Source: Leptospiraceae bacterium (GTDB lineage: Bacteria; Spirochaetota; Leptospiria; Leptospirales; Leptospiraceae). From it: a DNA stretch of 25,331 nucleotides. The notes below the pieces were generated by a model that was given only the letters and a program-made list of their open reading frames with translations, made no database searches and was not told where the DNA came from. Where the stretch lies: positions 1 to 25,331 of the forward strand of contig JAIXRB010000123.1 in assembly GCA_027485405.1 (NCBI GenBank). Reading direction: 5' to 3'. The translations under genes and the position numbers were made by a program. Shown piece after piece: positions 1 through 6,236 of the stretch. Every line of letters begins with the position of its first letter. Position 1 is the stretch's first letter.

Positions 1-365
1 AGGTATTTTCCAGGTCTATACCCAGAATTGAACCTAACCAAACAAAAACTATTAGACTGAAGGTAAGAAATTTCAAGTCACTTTATTTCGACTCAAAAAT
101 TAGATCTCCTGGTTGAATTTTAAATAAGTATAGTCTTCCTAAGGCACGAATATAAATTCCAGGAGCTAACCAACCTTCCACAAAAAAAGTGATTTTTGAA
201 AGGGGCTATCGAGGAAAATTTAACTTGACTATACCCAAGAATCGGCGGACAAATTTAGGGTATGTTCGATAGAGTCTTAAACCCAAGCTTGGCTAAAAAG
301 AAACACCTGATTCCAGATAGTATTTCTGTTGACAGAAAATAGAAAAATGTTACAATTGCATTGCG
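1..365. other. Left-edge region without a clear complete gene
   Basis: I see no complete gene here. Two short protein-like open stretches are present. On the plus strand, 1-60 is open from the window edge and ends at a TGA (58-60), encoding a plausible 19-residue C-terminus (starts RYFPGLYPEL). On the minus strand, 83-205 is open for 40 codons (contains EGWLAPGIYIRALGRLYLF) between an upstream stop at 206-208 and a TAA at 83-85. It has no ATG; the only start candidate is a GTG at 179-181. The first could be the end of a gene lying to the left and the second a gene remnant, but both are short enough to be chance. The right end of the region carries the promoter for the gene at 366. Confidence 0.4.
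329..356 (+). promoter_or_regulatory. Strong sigma70-type promoter giving a near-leaderless mRNA
   Basis: A perfect -35 box TTGACA (329-334) is separated by 16 bases from TACAAT (351-356, five of six matches to consensus). The -10 is preceded by TG at 348-349, the extended -10 arrangement. A start site 6-8 bases after the -10 would fall at about 362-364, only 2-4 bases before the GTG at 366. No Shine-Dalgarno sequence precedes that GTG, which fits leaderless initiation. The sequence match is direct; the transcription start is inferred. Confidence 0.7.
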
Positions 366-917
366 GTGAAAGTTTGTAACGGTTGCGAAGGATTTATACC
401 CCTTAAAAGCAAAGATTGTCCGAATTGCGGAGCTAAGGTATCTGCCAAAGAATTCCGAATTCCGCAAATAGTTTCAGGTTTAGCGTCTCTAAGTATCAGT
501 ATGACTCTAATGGCCTGCTATGGGCAACCTCCTAGTAGATCTGACTCGAGCGGGACAGGTAGTTTGGCTCTATTGGTTTCTTTATCGAGTGTTAGGAACT
601 ATTCACTAATCGTATTTACTGGACCAAAAAACTTAGGCGAACTTACGATCGAATTAGATGGACGAAAGTTCCAATTGTCTCCAGAAAAAAGATCACAGTC
701 AGTCGTTATCTATGAAAGATTTTACCATTACAGAATTACAGATTCTTCGAATAGAGTTCTCTACGAAAATCGAAAATTTGACTTTGGGGAAAATTGCAAA
801 GATGGGGTGTTTGTAAAAGTAGATTCAAAAATACCGTACAATGATTCTAAGGTTTGCTACAATTTGAATGGGATCACTGGACTTTTAGATTCATTGAATT
901 GTTCAGAATTCCATTAA
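366..917 (+). CDS. Zinc-ribbon protein with internal lipobox, partner of radical SAM enzyme
   Basis: A 183-residue protein of unrecognised family. Residues 4-21 form a compact Cys4 zinc-ribbon motif (C4-x2-C7-x10-C18-x2-C21). A hydrophobic stretch at about 32-50 ends in a lipobox-like LMAC with C51, followed by YGQPP and a Ser/Gly-rich linker. The remainder (about 75-183) looks beta-rich and carries three further cysteines (ENC, VCY, NCS). If C51 is lipidated, the whole zinc ribbon would lie in an unusually long cytoplasmic leader that signal peptidase II would remove. GTG at 366 is chosen because in-frame codons upstream reach a stop at 330 without an ATG, and because later starts would lose the CxxC pair. 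No Shine-Dalgarno is visible, and the promoter lies directly upstream. The radical SAM gene begins 10 bases after the stop, so co-expression is likely. It may be that enzyme's substrate or an accessory protein; this is inference. Confidence 0.72.
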   Translation: MKVCNGCEGFIPLKSKDCPNCGAKVSAKEFRIPQIVSGLASLSISMTLMACYGQPPSRSDSSGTGSLALLVSLSSVRNYSLIVFTGPKNLGELTIELDGRKFQLSPEKRSQSVVIYERFYHYRITDSSNRVLYENRKFDFGENCKDGVFVKVDSKIPYNDSKVCYNLNGITGLLDSLNCSEFH

Positions 918-927
918 GATCAATTCA

Positions 928-2184
928 ATGAGTAACAGACGAGTTTCTGTAACAGATAAAGCCTATTTCCCAGCCTACGTTATTTGGGAGTTAACTCTAA
1001 AATGCGACCATGCCTGCTCACATTGTGGTTCTCGAGCTTTTTCTCCCAGGGAAAACGAACTTACAACAAAGGAAGCTCTGGCATTATCAATGGAATTGAT
1101 AGAGATGAAACCTAGAGAAGTAGTCTTGATAGGCGGAGAAGCTTACTTACATGATGGTTTTTTTGAGATTATCGAATTTCTGAATGATCATAATATTCTA
1201 ATTAGCCTAACTACCGGCGGAAAAGGAATCACTTTTGACCTCGCAAAAAGAGCAGTGAAGTCAGGGCTGAAAGCAGTCTCGGTTAGCATAGATGGTTTAG
1301 AAGGCACCCATGACTTGATTCGATTAAACAAAGGAAGTTTTAATTCCGCAAGTCTGGCTCTGCAATACTTTCGCGAATTAGGAGTTTCCGTTGCGTCAAA
1401 CACGCAAATAAATAGAATCAACAAAGACGAATTAGAAGAATTATATCAATGCTTAAAGTCAATGGGAATTAAGTCCTGGCAAGTTCAAATCACAGCACCA
1501 CTCGGTAGAGCCGCAGATAGACCCAACCTCATTTTGCAACCCTGGGATTTAATCAGCATTATGCCTCGATTAGAAAAATTAAAAAAAGAAGCTTACCGTG
1601 ACGGTATATTGATTATGCCTGGAAACAATCTAGGTTATTTTGGCCCAGAAGAGAAAACTCTCCGTTCACTTAAAGAAACTGACAGCGATCATTGGATGGG
1701 ATGCCAAGCAGGAAAGTTTGTCATGGGAATAGAAGCAGATGGGGGAATCAAAGGTTGCCCTTCCTTACAGTCCCATGCATACATTGGAGGCAATATTCGC
1801 AAAGCCCGTCTGAAGGATATTTGGAATGAAAGCCCAGAACTTCAAATCAATCGATTCAGGACGGTTGAATCTCTTTCTGGATTTTGTAGAACATGTCCAT
1901 TTGCTAATTACTGTTTGGGTGGTTGTAGTTTTACTGCTCATTCGATCCTTGGCAAAACAGGAAATAATCCATTTTGTCATTACCGGTCTAAAACTTTAGC
2001 TAAAAGAAATATTAGAGAAAGATTGGTTTTAAAAGAGAATGCCCCAAATAGACCATTTGATCATGCGAGCTTTGATATCGTCGAAGAGCCTTTTGATGCG
2101 CCAGATGATGATTTCATGAATAATAGTGATCGAATCAAAAAGGTCATAGTACCAACCCGTAAAAATTCTATTGACAATAAATGA
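928..2184 (+). CDS. Radical SAM/SPASM domain protein, probable peptide- or protein-modifying enzyme
   Basis: A 418-residue radical SAM enzyme. The cluster motif is C26-x3-C30-x2-C33 (KCDHACSHC), with the SAM-binding GGE as IGGEAYLH at 69-75. The C-terminal SPASM domain has the full seven-cysteine pattern: C259, C277, then C320-x2-C323-x5-C329-x3-C333, and C350. It should therefore bind two auxiliary 4Fe-4S clusters in addition to the SAM cluster. SPASM enzymes typically modify ribosomally made peptides or proteins (thioether or C-C crosslinks, Ser/Cys oxidation) or mature enzyme cofactors. After the SPASM domain comes a tail of about 65 residues rich in Asp, Glu and Asn. The gene follows the zinc-ribbon/lipobox protein by 10 bases and has no obvious Shine-Dalgarno, consistent with an operon. 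Family membership is very secure; substrate and product are unknown. Confidence 0.93.
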   Translation: MSNRRVSVTDKAYFPAYVIWELTLKCDHACSHCGSRAFSPRENELTTKEALALSMELIEMKPREVVLIGGEAYLHDGFFEIIEFLNDHNILISLTTGGKGITFDLAKRAVKSGLKAVSVSIDGLEGTHDLIRLNKGSFNSASLALQYFRELGVSVASNTQINRINKDELEELYQCLKSMGIKSWQVQITAPLGRAADRPNLILQPWDLISIMPRLEKLKKEAYRDGILIMPGNNLGYFGPEEKTLRSLKETDSDHWMGCQAGKFVMGIEADGGIKGCPSLQSHAYIGGNIRKARLKDIWNESPELQINRFRTVESLSGFCRTCPFANYCLGGCSFTAHSILGKTGNNPFCHYRSKTLAKRNIRERLVLKENAPNRPFDHASFDIVEEPFDAPDDDFMNNSDRIKKVIVPTRKNSIDNK

Positions 2185-2202
2185 AGCACTTGCTTCATTT
2201 AT
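2177..2202 (+). terminator. Perfect 11-bp hairpin over the stop of the radical SAM gene
   Basis: ATAAATGAAGC (2177-2187) and GCTTCATTTAT (2192-2202) are perfectly complementary around the loop ACTT. The stop codon TGA (2182-2184) is inside the left arm. There is no long T-run after the stem, so it is a weak intrinsic terminator at best. It could instead protect the 3' end of the mRNA or serve as an operator, since it overlaps the -35 box of the next gene. Confidence 0.5.
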
Positions 2203-2218
2203 CCTAGACGCGTAGAAT
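2190..2218 (+). promoter_or_regulatory. Candidate promoter of the small membrane protein gene
   Basis: TTGCTT (2190-2195), 17 bases, then TAGAAT (2213-2218, five of six). The predicted start near 2225 is just upstream of the strong Shine-Dalgarno AAAGGAG (2226-2232). The -35 lies in the hairpin at 2177-2202. A perfect TTGACA also occurs at 2171-2176 but lacks a good -10 at the right distance. Confidence 0.5.
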
Positions 2219-2242
2219 TCGGTCTAAAGGAGAATTAAATAG

Positions 2243-2584
2243 ATGAGAGCTTTTCAAATTTTACTGGGATTATTCCTGATAGGAATATTGGTTTTTACGG
2301 CGAGTGCAGTTTCTAAGCAAGGATGGGATTTTGTTTCATTGTACATTAATGAAACGTTAGCACTTACTTGGCAAAGTCAATTCAACTTTGACTTTTCTTG
2401 TTATCTGATCCTTTCGGCACTTTGGATTCTATGGAGAAATCAGTTTTCGCCATCCAGTTTTGCAGTGGCTGGAATTGCGGCGATTTTAGGAATTCTTTTC
2501 TTTGCCCCATACTTGTTTATCGAAAGTCTTAAAGCAAAGGGCGATGTAAAAAAACTACTCCTAGGAGAAAGAGAACCAAACTAA
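2243..2584 (+). CDS. Small integral membrane protein, unknown function
   Basis: A 113-residue hydrophobic protein that I do not recognise. Three hydrophobic segments are visible: about residues 3-24 (LLGLFLIGILVF), about 50-64 (CYLILSALWIL) and about 72-93 (FAVAGIAAILGILFFAPYLF). A charged tail follows (KAKGDVKKLLLGEREPN). The start is well supported by AAAGGAG ten bases upstream of the ATG, one of the clearest ribosome binding sites in the window. It has its own candidate promoter, so it is probably separate from the radical SAM gene. The TetR-type gene follows after 32 bases in the same direction and may be cotranscribed. Confidence 0.75.
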   Translation: MRAFQILLGLFLIGILVFTASAVSKQGWDFVSLYINETLALTWQSQFNFDFSCYLILSALWILWRNQFSPSSFAVAGIAAILGILFFAPYLFIESLKAKGDVKKLLLGEREPN

Positions 2585-2616
2585 GGGGTTCACTTTCTTT
2601 TTGAAAAACCTAAACA

Positions 2617-3177
2617 ATGAGTCGAACTGTGGAACCAAAAATCAAAGCCGAAATTTTGGAAAAGGTTTTGCAAGTTTTATCCAATGGTGGATTGAATCAA
2701 CTGAGTCTTCGTGATATAGCCAAGGAAGTAGGCGTAAGTGCCCGCATGCTCGTCTATCACTTTGAAACTTATGACAATTTGATCCACTCGATTTTCATTC
2801 AATTGAGCTTGAAACATAAAAGTTTATTACAGAACTTGTTAAACGAGCACTCCCAACATTCCTTGGGAGAGGCTCTACACCTCTCAGCGGAAACTATCCT
2901 GAGAAAGGAAAACCGAAATTCCATGCTTTTGTTTATCGAGCTTTATGCAAAGGGACTTCGCGATGTAACCTATCATAAAGATTTTTTTGAAGAAGTATTG
3001 TTTCGATGGCTACAAGAAATTGAAACCCTTCTCCAAGGCAAACAGAAGAAATCATCTCAAACACAAGCGACTATCATTGTTTCTTTCTACCGAGGTCTGC
3101 TCTTAGATTGGCTTGCTTCTAAAGACGACACGCGAGTTTTAGGTGCGAGCAAAGTTTTTTCGGAGTCATTGGGTTAG
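2617..3177 (+). CDS. TetR/AcrR family transcriptional regulator
   Basis: A 186-residue regulator. The N-terminal helix-turn-helix (about residues 10-55) has the TetR pattern: hydrophobic helix 1 (ILEKVLQVL), then LSLRDIAKEVGVSARMLVYHFETYDNL, where tyrosine and phenylalanine follow the recognition helix as usual. The C-terminal all-helical part would bind a ligand and dimerise; its specificity cannot be read from sequence. Length is typical of the family. It may regulate the preceding membrane protein gene (32 bases upstream) or itself. A run ATTTTTTT at 3211-3218 follows a very weak stem and might end transcription. Confidence 0.85.
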   Translation: MSRTVEPKIKAEILEKVLQVLSNGGLNQLSLRDIAKEVGVSARMLVYHFETYDNLIHSIFIQLSLKHKSLLQNLLNEHSQHSLGEALHLSAETILRKENRNSMLLFIELYAKGLRDVTYHKDFFEEVLFRWLQEIETLLQGKQKKSSQTQATIIVSFYRGLLLDWLASKDDTRVLGASKVFSESLG

Positions 3178-3269
3178 TATTGTAAACGCAATTTTCCAGC
3201 TTCTTGAAGGATTTTTTTAGACTATGATCGAAAGTAGCAACATTTTTCCTAGTTATGAGGTAAAAGTAA

Positions 3270-3662
3270 CTAAAGAATCTTTAATTCAAATTTAGTGTAT
3301 TCTTGAACAAGACTGTCGGAAGTAACGAAAGTTAGTCCATTGGAAATAGCTTGCCAAATCAACAATCGATCAAAGGGATCTCTGTGTAGCATACCAAGGC
3401 TATGATTTGATATTAGTTCTTTATTTTCAATTCTTTTGCAAAGTAAAAAACTATTCTCAATTTCTGAATAAAAATCTTGGGGGGTTCCGCCTCCAAGCTT
3501 CAGCTTTCCTAATTTGTATTTTATCGAAATTTCCCATAGACTAACTTGACTGAAGTATACTACATTCGATTCAGCGGCAATGACAGCTATTCGGTTTTTC
3601 TTTATTTTTTCGGGTTCGATGAATAGCCAAAGCAAATGCTGGGTGTCAAGCAAATAACTCAT
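3270..3662 (-). CDS. vapC: PIN-domain toxin of a type II toxin-antitoxin module (VapC, Sll0205-like)
   Basis: A 130-residue PIN-domain ribonuclease of the subgroup paired with Phd/YefM-type antitoxins. The acidic PIN residues are visible: Asp in YLLDTQ near the N-terminus, Glu in SLWEIS, Asp in HRDPFDRL, and a C-terminal VTSD. The phrase HRDPFDRLLIWQA is characteristic of this subgroup. The start ATG overlaps the antitoxin stop as ATGA (3659-3662), so translation is probably coupled. VapC toxins cleave tRNA or rRNA; the target here is unknown. All key residues are present, so it looks intact. Confidence 0.9.
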   Translation of the reverse strand: MSYLLDTQHLLWLFIEPEKIKKNRIAVIAAESNVVYFSQVSLWEISIKYKLGKLKLGGGTPQDFYSEIENSFLLCKRIENKELISNHSLGMLHRDPFDRLLIWQAISNGLTFVTSDSLVQEYTKFELKIL

Positions 3663-3898
3663 AGTCCAAGAAATTCTTTGTCTGACATTTTAAAATCTTT
3701 TGAGAATTTAACTGTCATTTTCCCCTTTAAACTGCCTAGTTTTCTAGATTTACTCTTTCTATATTCTTCTATGGGAACAAGAACCGCAACGGTTTCCTTT
3801 TTTTTGCCGTTTGTAATTCCAATTTCCATTCCTCTTTCAACATCTTTTAAAAGTGCTGATAAGTGCGATTTGAGTTCAGCAATTGCGACAGTTTTCAT
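3659..3898 (-). CDS. Phd/YefM-type antitoxin
   Basis: A 79-residue antitoxin. The N-terminal part (MKTVAIAELKSHLSALLKDVERG) is the Phd/YefM DNA-binding and dimerisation fold, followed by a beta segment (ETVAVLVPIEEY). The basic C-terminal tail would wrap the toxin. The gene precedes its toxin and overlaps it by four bases. The promoter and palindromes immediately upstream suggest autorepression. The predicted transcription start falls on or next to the A of the start codon, so the message may be leaderless. Confidence 0.88.
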   Translation of the reverse strand: MKTVAIAELKSHLSALLKDVERGMEIGITNGKKKETVAVLVPIEEYRKSKSRKLGSLKGKMTVKFSKDFKMSDKEFLGL

Positions 3899-3904
3899 TC
3901 TTGA

Positions 3905-3933
3905 AGAATAGTCATAATGACCAAACTGGTCAA
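3905..3933 (-). promoter_or_regulatory. Promoter with overlapping palindromic operator for the Phd/PIN module
   Basis: On the minus strand, TTGACC (3933-3928), 17 bases, TATTCT (3910-3905), then 6 bases to the ATG at 3898. The region between and over the boxes holds two overlapping inverted repeats: GTCAT-A-ATGAC (3911-3921) and TGACCA-AAC-TGGTCA (3918-3932). Antitoxins of this type bind palindromes over their own promoters, so this is a good operator candidate. The sequence symmetry is exact; the function is inferred. Confidence 0.65.
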
Positions 3934-4023
3934 GCAGAGTTTTTTCGGATTTGTTGATTTGATGACTAAATCACTGAAAATCGACTTAAATTTTTGCGCT
4001 TGAAAATTATAAATAAACTCATA

Positions 4024-4039
4024 AATATGCGAATATGCG
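4024..4039 (+). repeat. Tandem 8-bp repeat duplicating a start codon
   Basis: AATATGCG occurs twice back to back (4024-4031 and 4032-4039). The second copy contains the ATG (4035) of the antitoxin gene. The first contains an out-of-frame ATG (4027) opening a 7-codon frame that stops at TAG 4048-4050. ATGCG (4027-4031) and CGCAT (4038-4042) also form an inverted repeat that could be an operator. Confidence 0.7.
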
Positions 4040-4277
4040 CATTACTCTAGATATTTCAGATCAGTTATTCAAAAAAGTAAAGACTCATGCGGCTCAAAAT
4101 GATATAACAATCAAAGACTTTATTATTGGGTTATTAAATAAGGAATTCCAATCGAAACGAAAGCAACCTAATACCGGGGTACTAGATCGAAATCGATATG
4201 GAATTTTAAATAGAAAAATCGGAAAAGAATTTGGTTACCAAGAAATCGAGAGATTAAAAGAAGAGATAGTATTTTGA
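4035..4277 (+). CDS. VapB-like ribbon-helix-helix antitoxin
   Basis: An 80-residue protein whose first 45 residues fit a ribbon-helix-helix: a beta strand (MRITLDIS), then two helices (DQLFKKVKTHAAQ and TIKDFIIGLLNKEF). The C-terminal half is charged and would bind the toxin. It overlaps the downstream PIN gene by four bases (TTGA). ATG at 4035 keeps the conserved MRITLDI beginning; an earlier ATG at 4027 is out of frame. A weak promoter (TTGAAA 4000-4005, 17 bases, AAATAT 4023-4028) would put the transcription start at the ATG. Confidence 0.82.
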   Translation: MRITLDISDQLFKKVKTHAAQNDITIKDFIIGLLNKEFQSKRKQPNTGVLDRNRYGILNRKIGKEFGYQEIERLKEEIVF

Positions 4278-4708
4278 AACAGTATTTAATCGATGTAAAT
4301 GTTTTGATTGCCCTATTTGATTCGGCTCATGAATTTCATAAAATAAGTACAAGTTGGGCTTCAAAAATCAATTTTAGCATTGTTATATGTCCAATTGTAG
4401 AAAATGGATTTATTCGAATATGCACTCATGAAAAGTACCCGAATGGTTCTTCCTCTTTCAATGATTGTTTAAGTTTCTTAAAGAGCATTAGAAGCTTAAA
4501 AAAATCAAGCTTCATAAGCGATTCATTTTCCTTTTCCAATGAATCAAGTGATTTTCCTAAAGAATTGCCAATTCCCTCGAAACATATAACTGATCTCTAT
4601 TTATTGCATTTGGCTAAATTGGAGGATTGTTATTTTGCAACCTTTGACAAATCTATACCGAAGTCCTTGATTTCGGACTTAAACGAGCGGCTTGTCATCA
4701 TTAAATAA
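4274..4708 (+). CDS. vapC: PIN-domain toxin (VapC family)
   Basis: A 144-residue PIN-domain protein. Acidic residues expected for the nuclease site are visible: Asp in YLIDVNVLIALFD, Glu in PIVENGFIRI, Asp in HITDLYLLHLAK, and a C-terminal ATFDKSI. It belongs to a different PIN subgroup from the one at 3270-3662, so the two modules are not recent duplicates. The start is TTG overlapping the antitoxin TGA. The gene is noticeably A/T-rich, consistent with a mobile origin. It ends 7 bases from the convergent nadA stop. Confidence 0.88.
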   Translation: MKQYLIDVNVLIALFDSAHEFHKISTSWASKINFSIVICPIVENGFIRICTHEKYPNGSSSFNDCLSFLKSIRSLKKSSFISDSFSFSNESSDFPKELPIPSKHITDLYLLHLAKLEDCYFATFDKSIPKSLISDLNERLVIIK

Positions 4709-4715
4709 GACTAAA

Positions 4716-5711
4716 TCACTTCGATTGATTTTTATACGAAATCTCTAACATTCGATTTACGGCATTTTGAGCCTTAGTGATAATCTCTTCTGTTAGATGG
4801 ATTTCAAATTTTTCTTCGATAAGGGCTATTTTGATTTTTTCTAGAGTGATTCGTTTCATGTGAGGGCAAGTCTGACACGTGGAAACAAACTCTTTTTCAG
4901 GGAACTCAGCGCGTAGGTTATCCCCCATCGAACACTCCGTAATGAGCATAATTTTTTGGGTTTTAGCCTTTCGCACAAAGTCGATCATTTGCGACGTGGA
5001 GCCAGAATAATCGGAAAGTGCGACCACGTCTTCATGGCATTCCGGATGAGAAATAACAGTCAAATCTTTTCCAAAGGTTTTTTTTGCTAGGTGGACATCA
5101 TTGGGAGTGTACATTTCATGGACCATACATCTCCCTGGGAATGAAATGATAGTTTTAGAAGTTTGATTACGCACATTGCCAGCCAAATACTCATCTGGCA
5201 GAAAAATGACTGTATCCGAATCAATTGCGTTTACTATTTGCACTGCATTGGCAGAAGTGCAACAGACATCGGTTTCCGCTTTTACTTCCGCCGAGCAATT
5301 TACGTAGGTTACAACCGGTACGCCTGGGTATTGGGCTTTTAGCTTTTTTACATCTTCCCTGGTGATTGCCTCAGCCAAGGAACACCCTGCTTTTAGATCA
5401 GCGATAAGAACCTTTTTTTCAGGCGATAGAATCTTAGCCGTTTCAGCCATAAAGTGAACGCCATTGAACAAAAGTATATCGCCCTTTGTTTCTTTTGCCA
5501 TTTTGGACAAATACAAAGAATCCCCAATGATATCGGAAACACCCCAAAACACATCGGGTGTCATATAGTTGTGACCGAGTAAAACTGCGTTTTTGTCTTT
5601 CTTGATTTGGTTGATCTCGTCAACTAATGGTAAAATTCTTTCTTCGATTTCAGAAGGAAGATAGACGGGTTTTAGTTTTTGGATCAATTGATCCTTTGTT
5701 ACAATGGACAT
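4716..5711 (-). CDS. nadA: Quinolinate synthase
   Basis: A 331-residue NadA. It condenses iminoaspartate with dihydroxyacetone phosphate to quinolinate using a 4Fe-4S cluster, in de novo NAD synthesis in the cytoplasm. Family landmarks in order: LLGHNYMTPDVFWGVSDIIGDSL near the N-terminus, YVNCSAEVKAETDVCCTS (first cluster-region cysteine), FLPDEYLAGN, HPECHEDV, and the C-terminal TCQTCPHMK with the last cluster cysteine. Length is normal. It starts 3 bases after the stop of the upstream lipoprotein gene, so both probably share one transcript. No nadB or nadC is in the window. No clear Shine-Dalgarno precedes it, again pointing to coupled translation. Confidence 0.96.
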   Translation of the reverse strand: MSIVTKDQLIQKLKPVYLPSEIEERILPLVDEINQIKKDKNAVLLGHNYMTPDVFWGVSDIIGDSLYLSKMAKETKGDILLFNGVHFMAETAKILSPEKKVLIADLKAGCSLAEAITREDVKKLKAQYPGVPVVTYVNCSAEVKAETDVCCTSANAVQIVNAIDSDTVIFLPDEYLAGNVRNQTSKTIISFPGRCMVHEMYTPNDVHLAKKTFGKDLTVISHPECHEDVVALSDYSGSTSQMIDFVRKAKTQKIMLITECSMGDNLRAEFPEKEFVSTCQTCPHMKRITLEKIKIALIEEKFEIHLTEEIITKAQNAVNRMLEISYKNQSK

Positions 5712-5714
5712 ATT

Positions 5715-6236
5715 TTATTGAAAAGGATCCGAGGATAGTCTAGTTCCCACTTCTCTTAAACCAGAATCGGCAGGTGGAATTCCATTGTCGATGGAAGCAC
5801 AATTGTTAAACTGTGATCTCCACTGAGTATTGGCATTGATTTGAGAGCCTGTTCCTAATCTTTGGTTTCTCCTATATTCGGCATTAGTTGCAAAAGAAGA
5901 CTTGTTACAAGATATAAGGCCATTGTAAACTAGATTGACATTCGTGAAACAGTTAAAATAGAGCTCAATCACAGAGTCGTTTGACTTGTCCGCCGGTAAA
6001 ATGCGGCCTCGAATTGCGGAAATGGCACTATTGCACGCAACTAAAGTATTGTCTGTAGAGGCAACGCAGTTTCCTTCTGACAAAAGAAACCGTTGGCAAG
6101 ACGACTGCAAACTAGAAGGCTGTGCAATTAGGAAGCTGAGGAGATCTTCGTCCACGGTTTCCTTCTTTTTTTGGCAAGTCCCAGTGAAGGTTACTACGAG
6201 GAACAAAATGGCGAATAAAAGACTTCTTGCAATCAT
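5715..6236 (-). CDS. Cysteine-rich lipoprotein, unknown function
   Basis: A 173-residue lipoprotein that I do not recognise. The signal peptide is MIARSLLFAILFLVVTF with lipobox TGTC (C21), followed by a charged QKKKE. The mature part has about seven more cysteines, suggesting disulfides in the periplasm or on the surface. The frame extends ten codons further upstream to 6266, but ATG 6234-6236 is preferred. It gives a normal signal peptide and has an AGGA four bases upstream. With this start the gene overlaps the divergent gene at 6208 by 29 bases head-to-head. nadA follows after 3 bases. Spirochaetal lipoproteins of this size are often exported surface proteins; no role is claimed. Confidence 0.75.
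   Translation of the reverse strand: MIARSLLFAILFLVVTFTGTCQKKKETVDEDLLSFLIAQPSSLQSSCQRFLLSEGNCVASTDNTLVACNSAISAIRGRILPADKSNDSVIELYFNCFTNVNLVYNGLISCNKSSFATNAEYRRNQRLGTGSQINANTQWRSQFNNCASIDNGIPPADSGLREVGTRLSSDPFQ

Noticed and set aside
3201..3218. Possible terminator after the TetR gene
   Set aside because: The T-run is good but the stem is only about three pairs, too weak to call.
5986..6207. Upstream extension of the membrane-anchored protein frame
   Set aside because: It is antisense to the lipoprotein gene, encodes no domain, and would bury the membrane anchor; ATG 6208 has a ribosome site.
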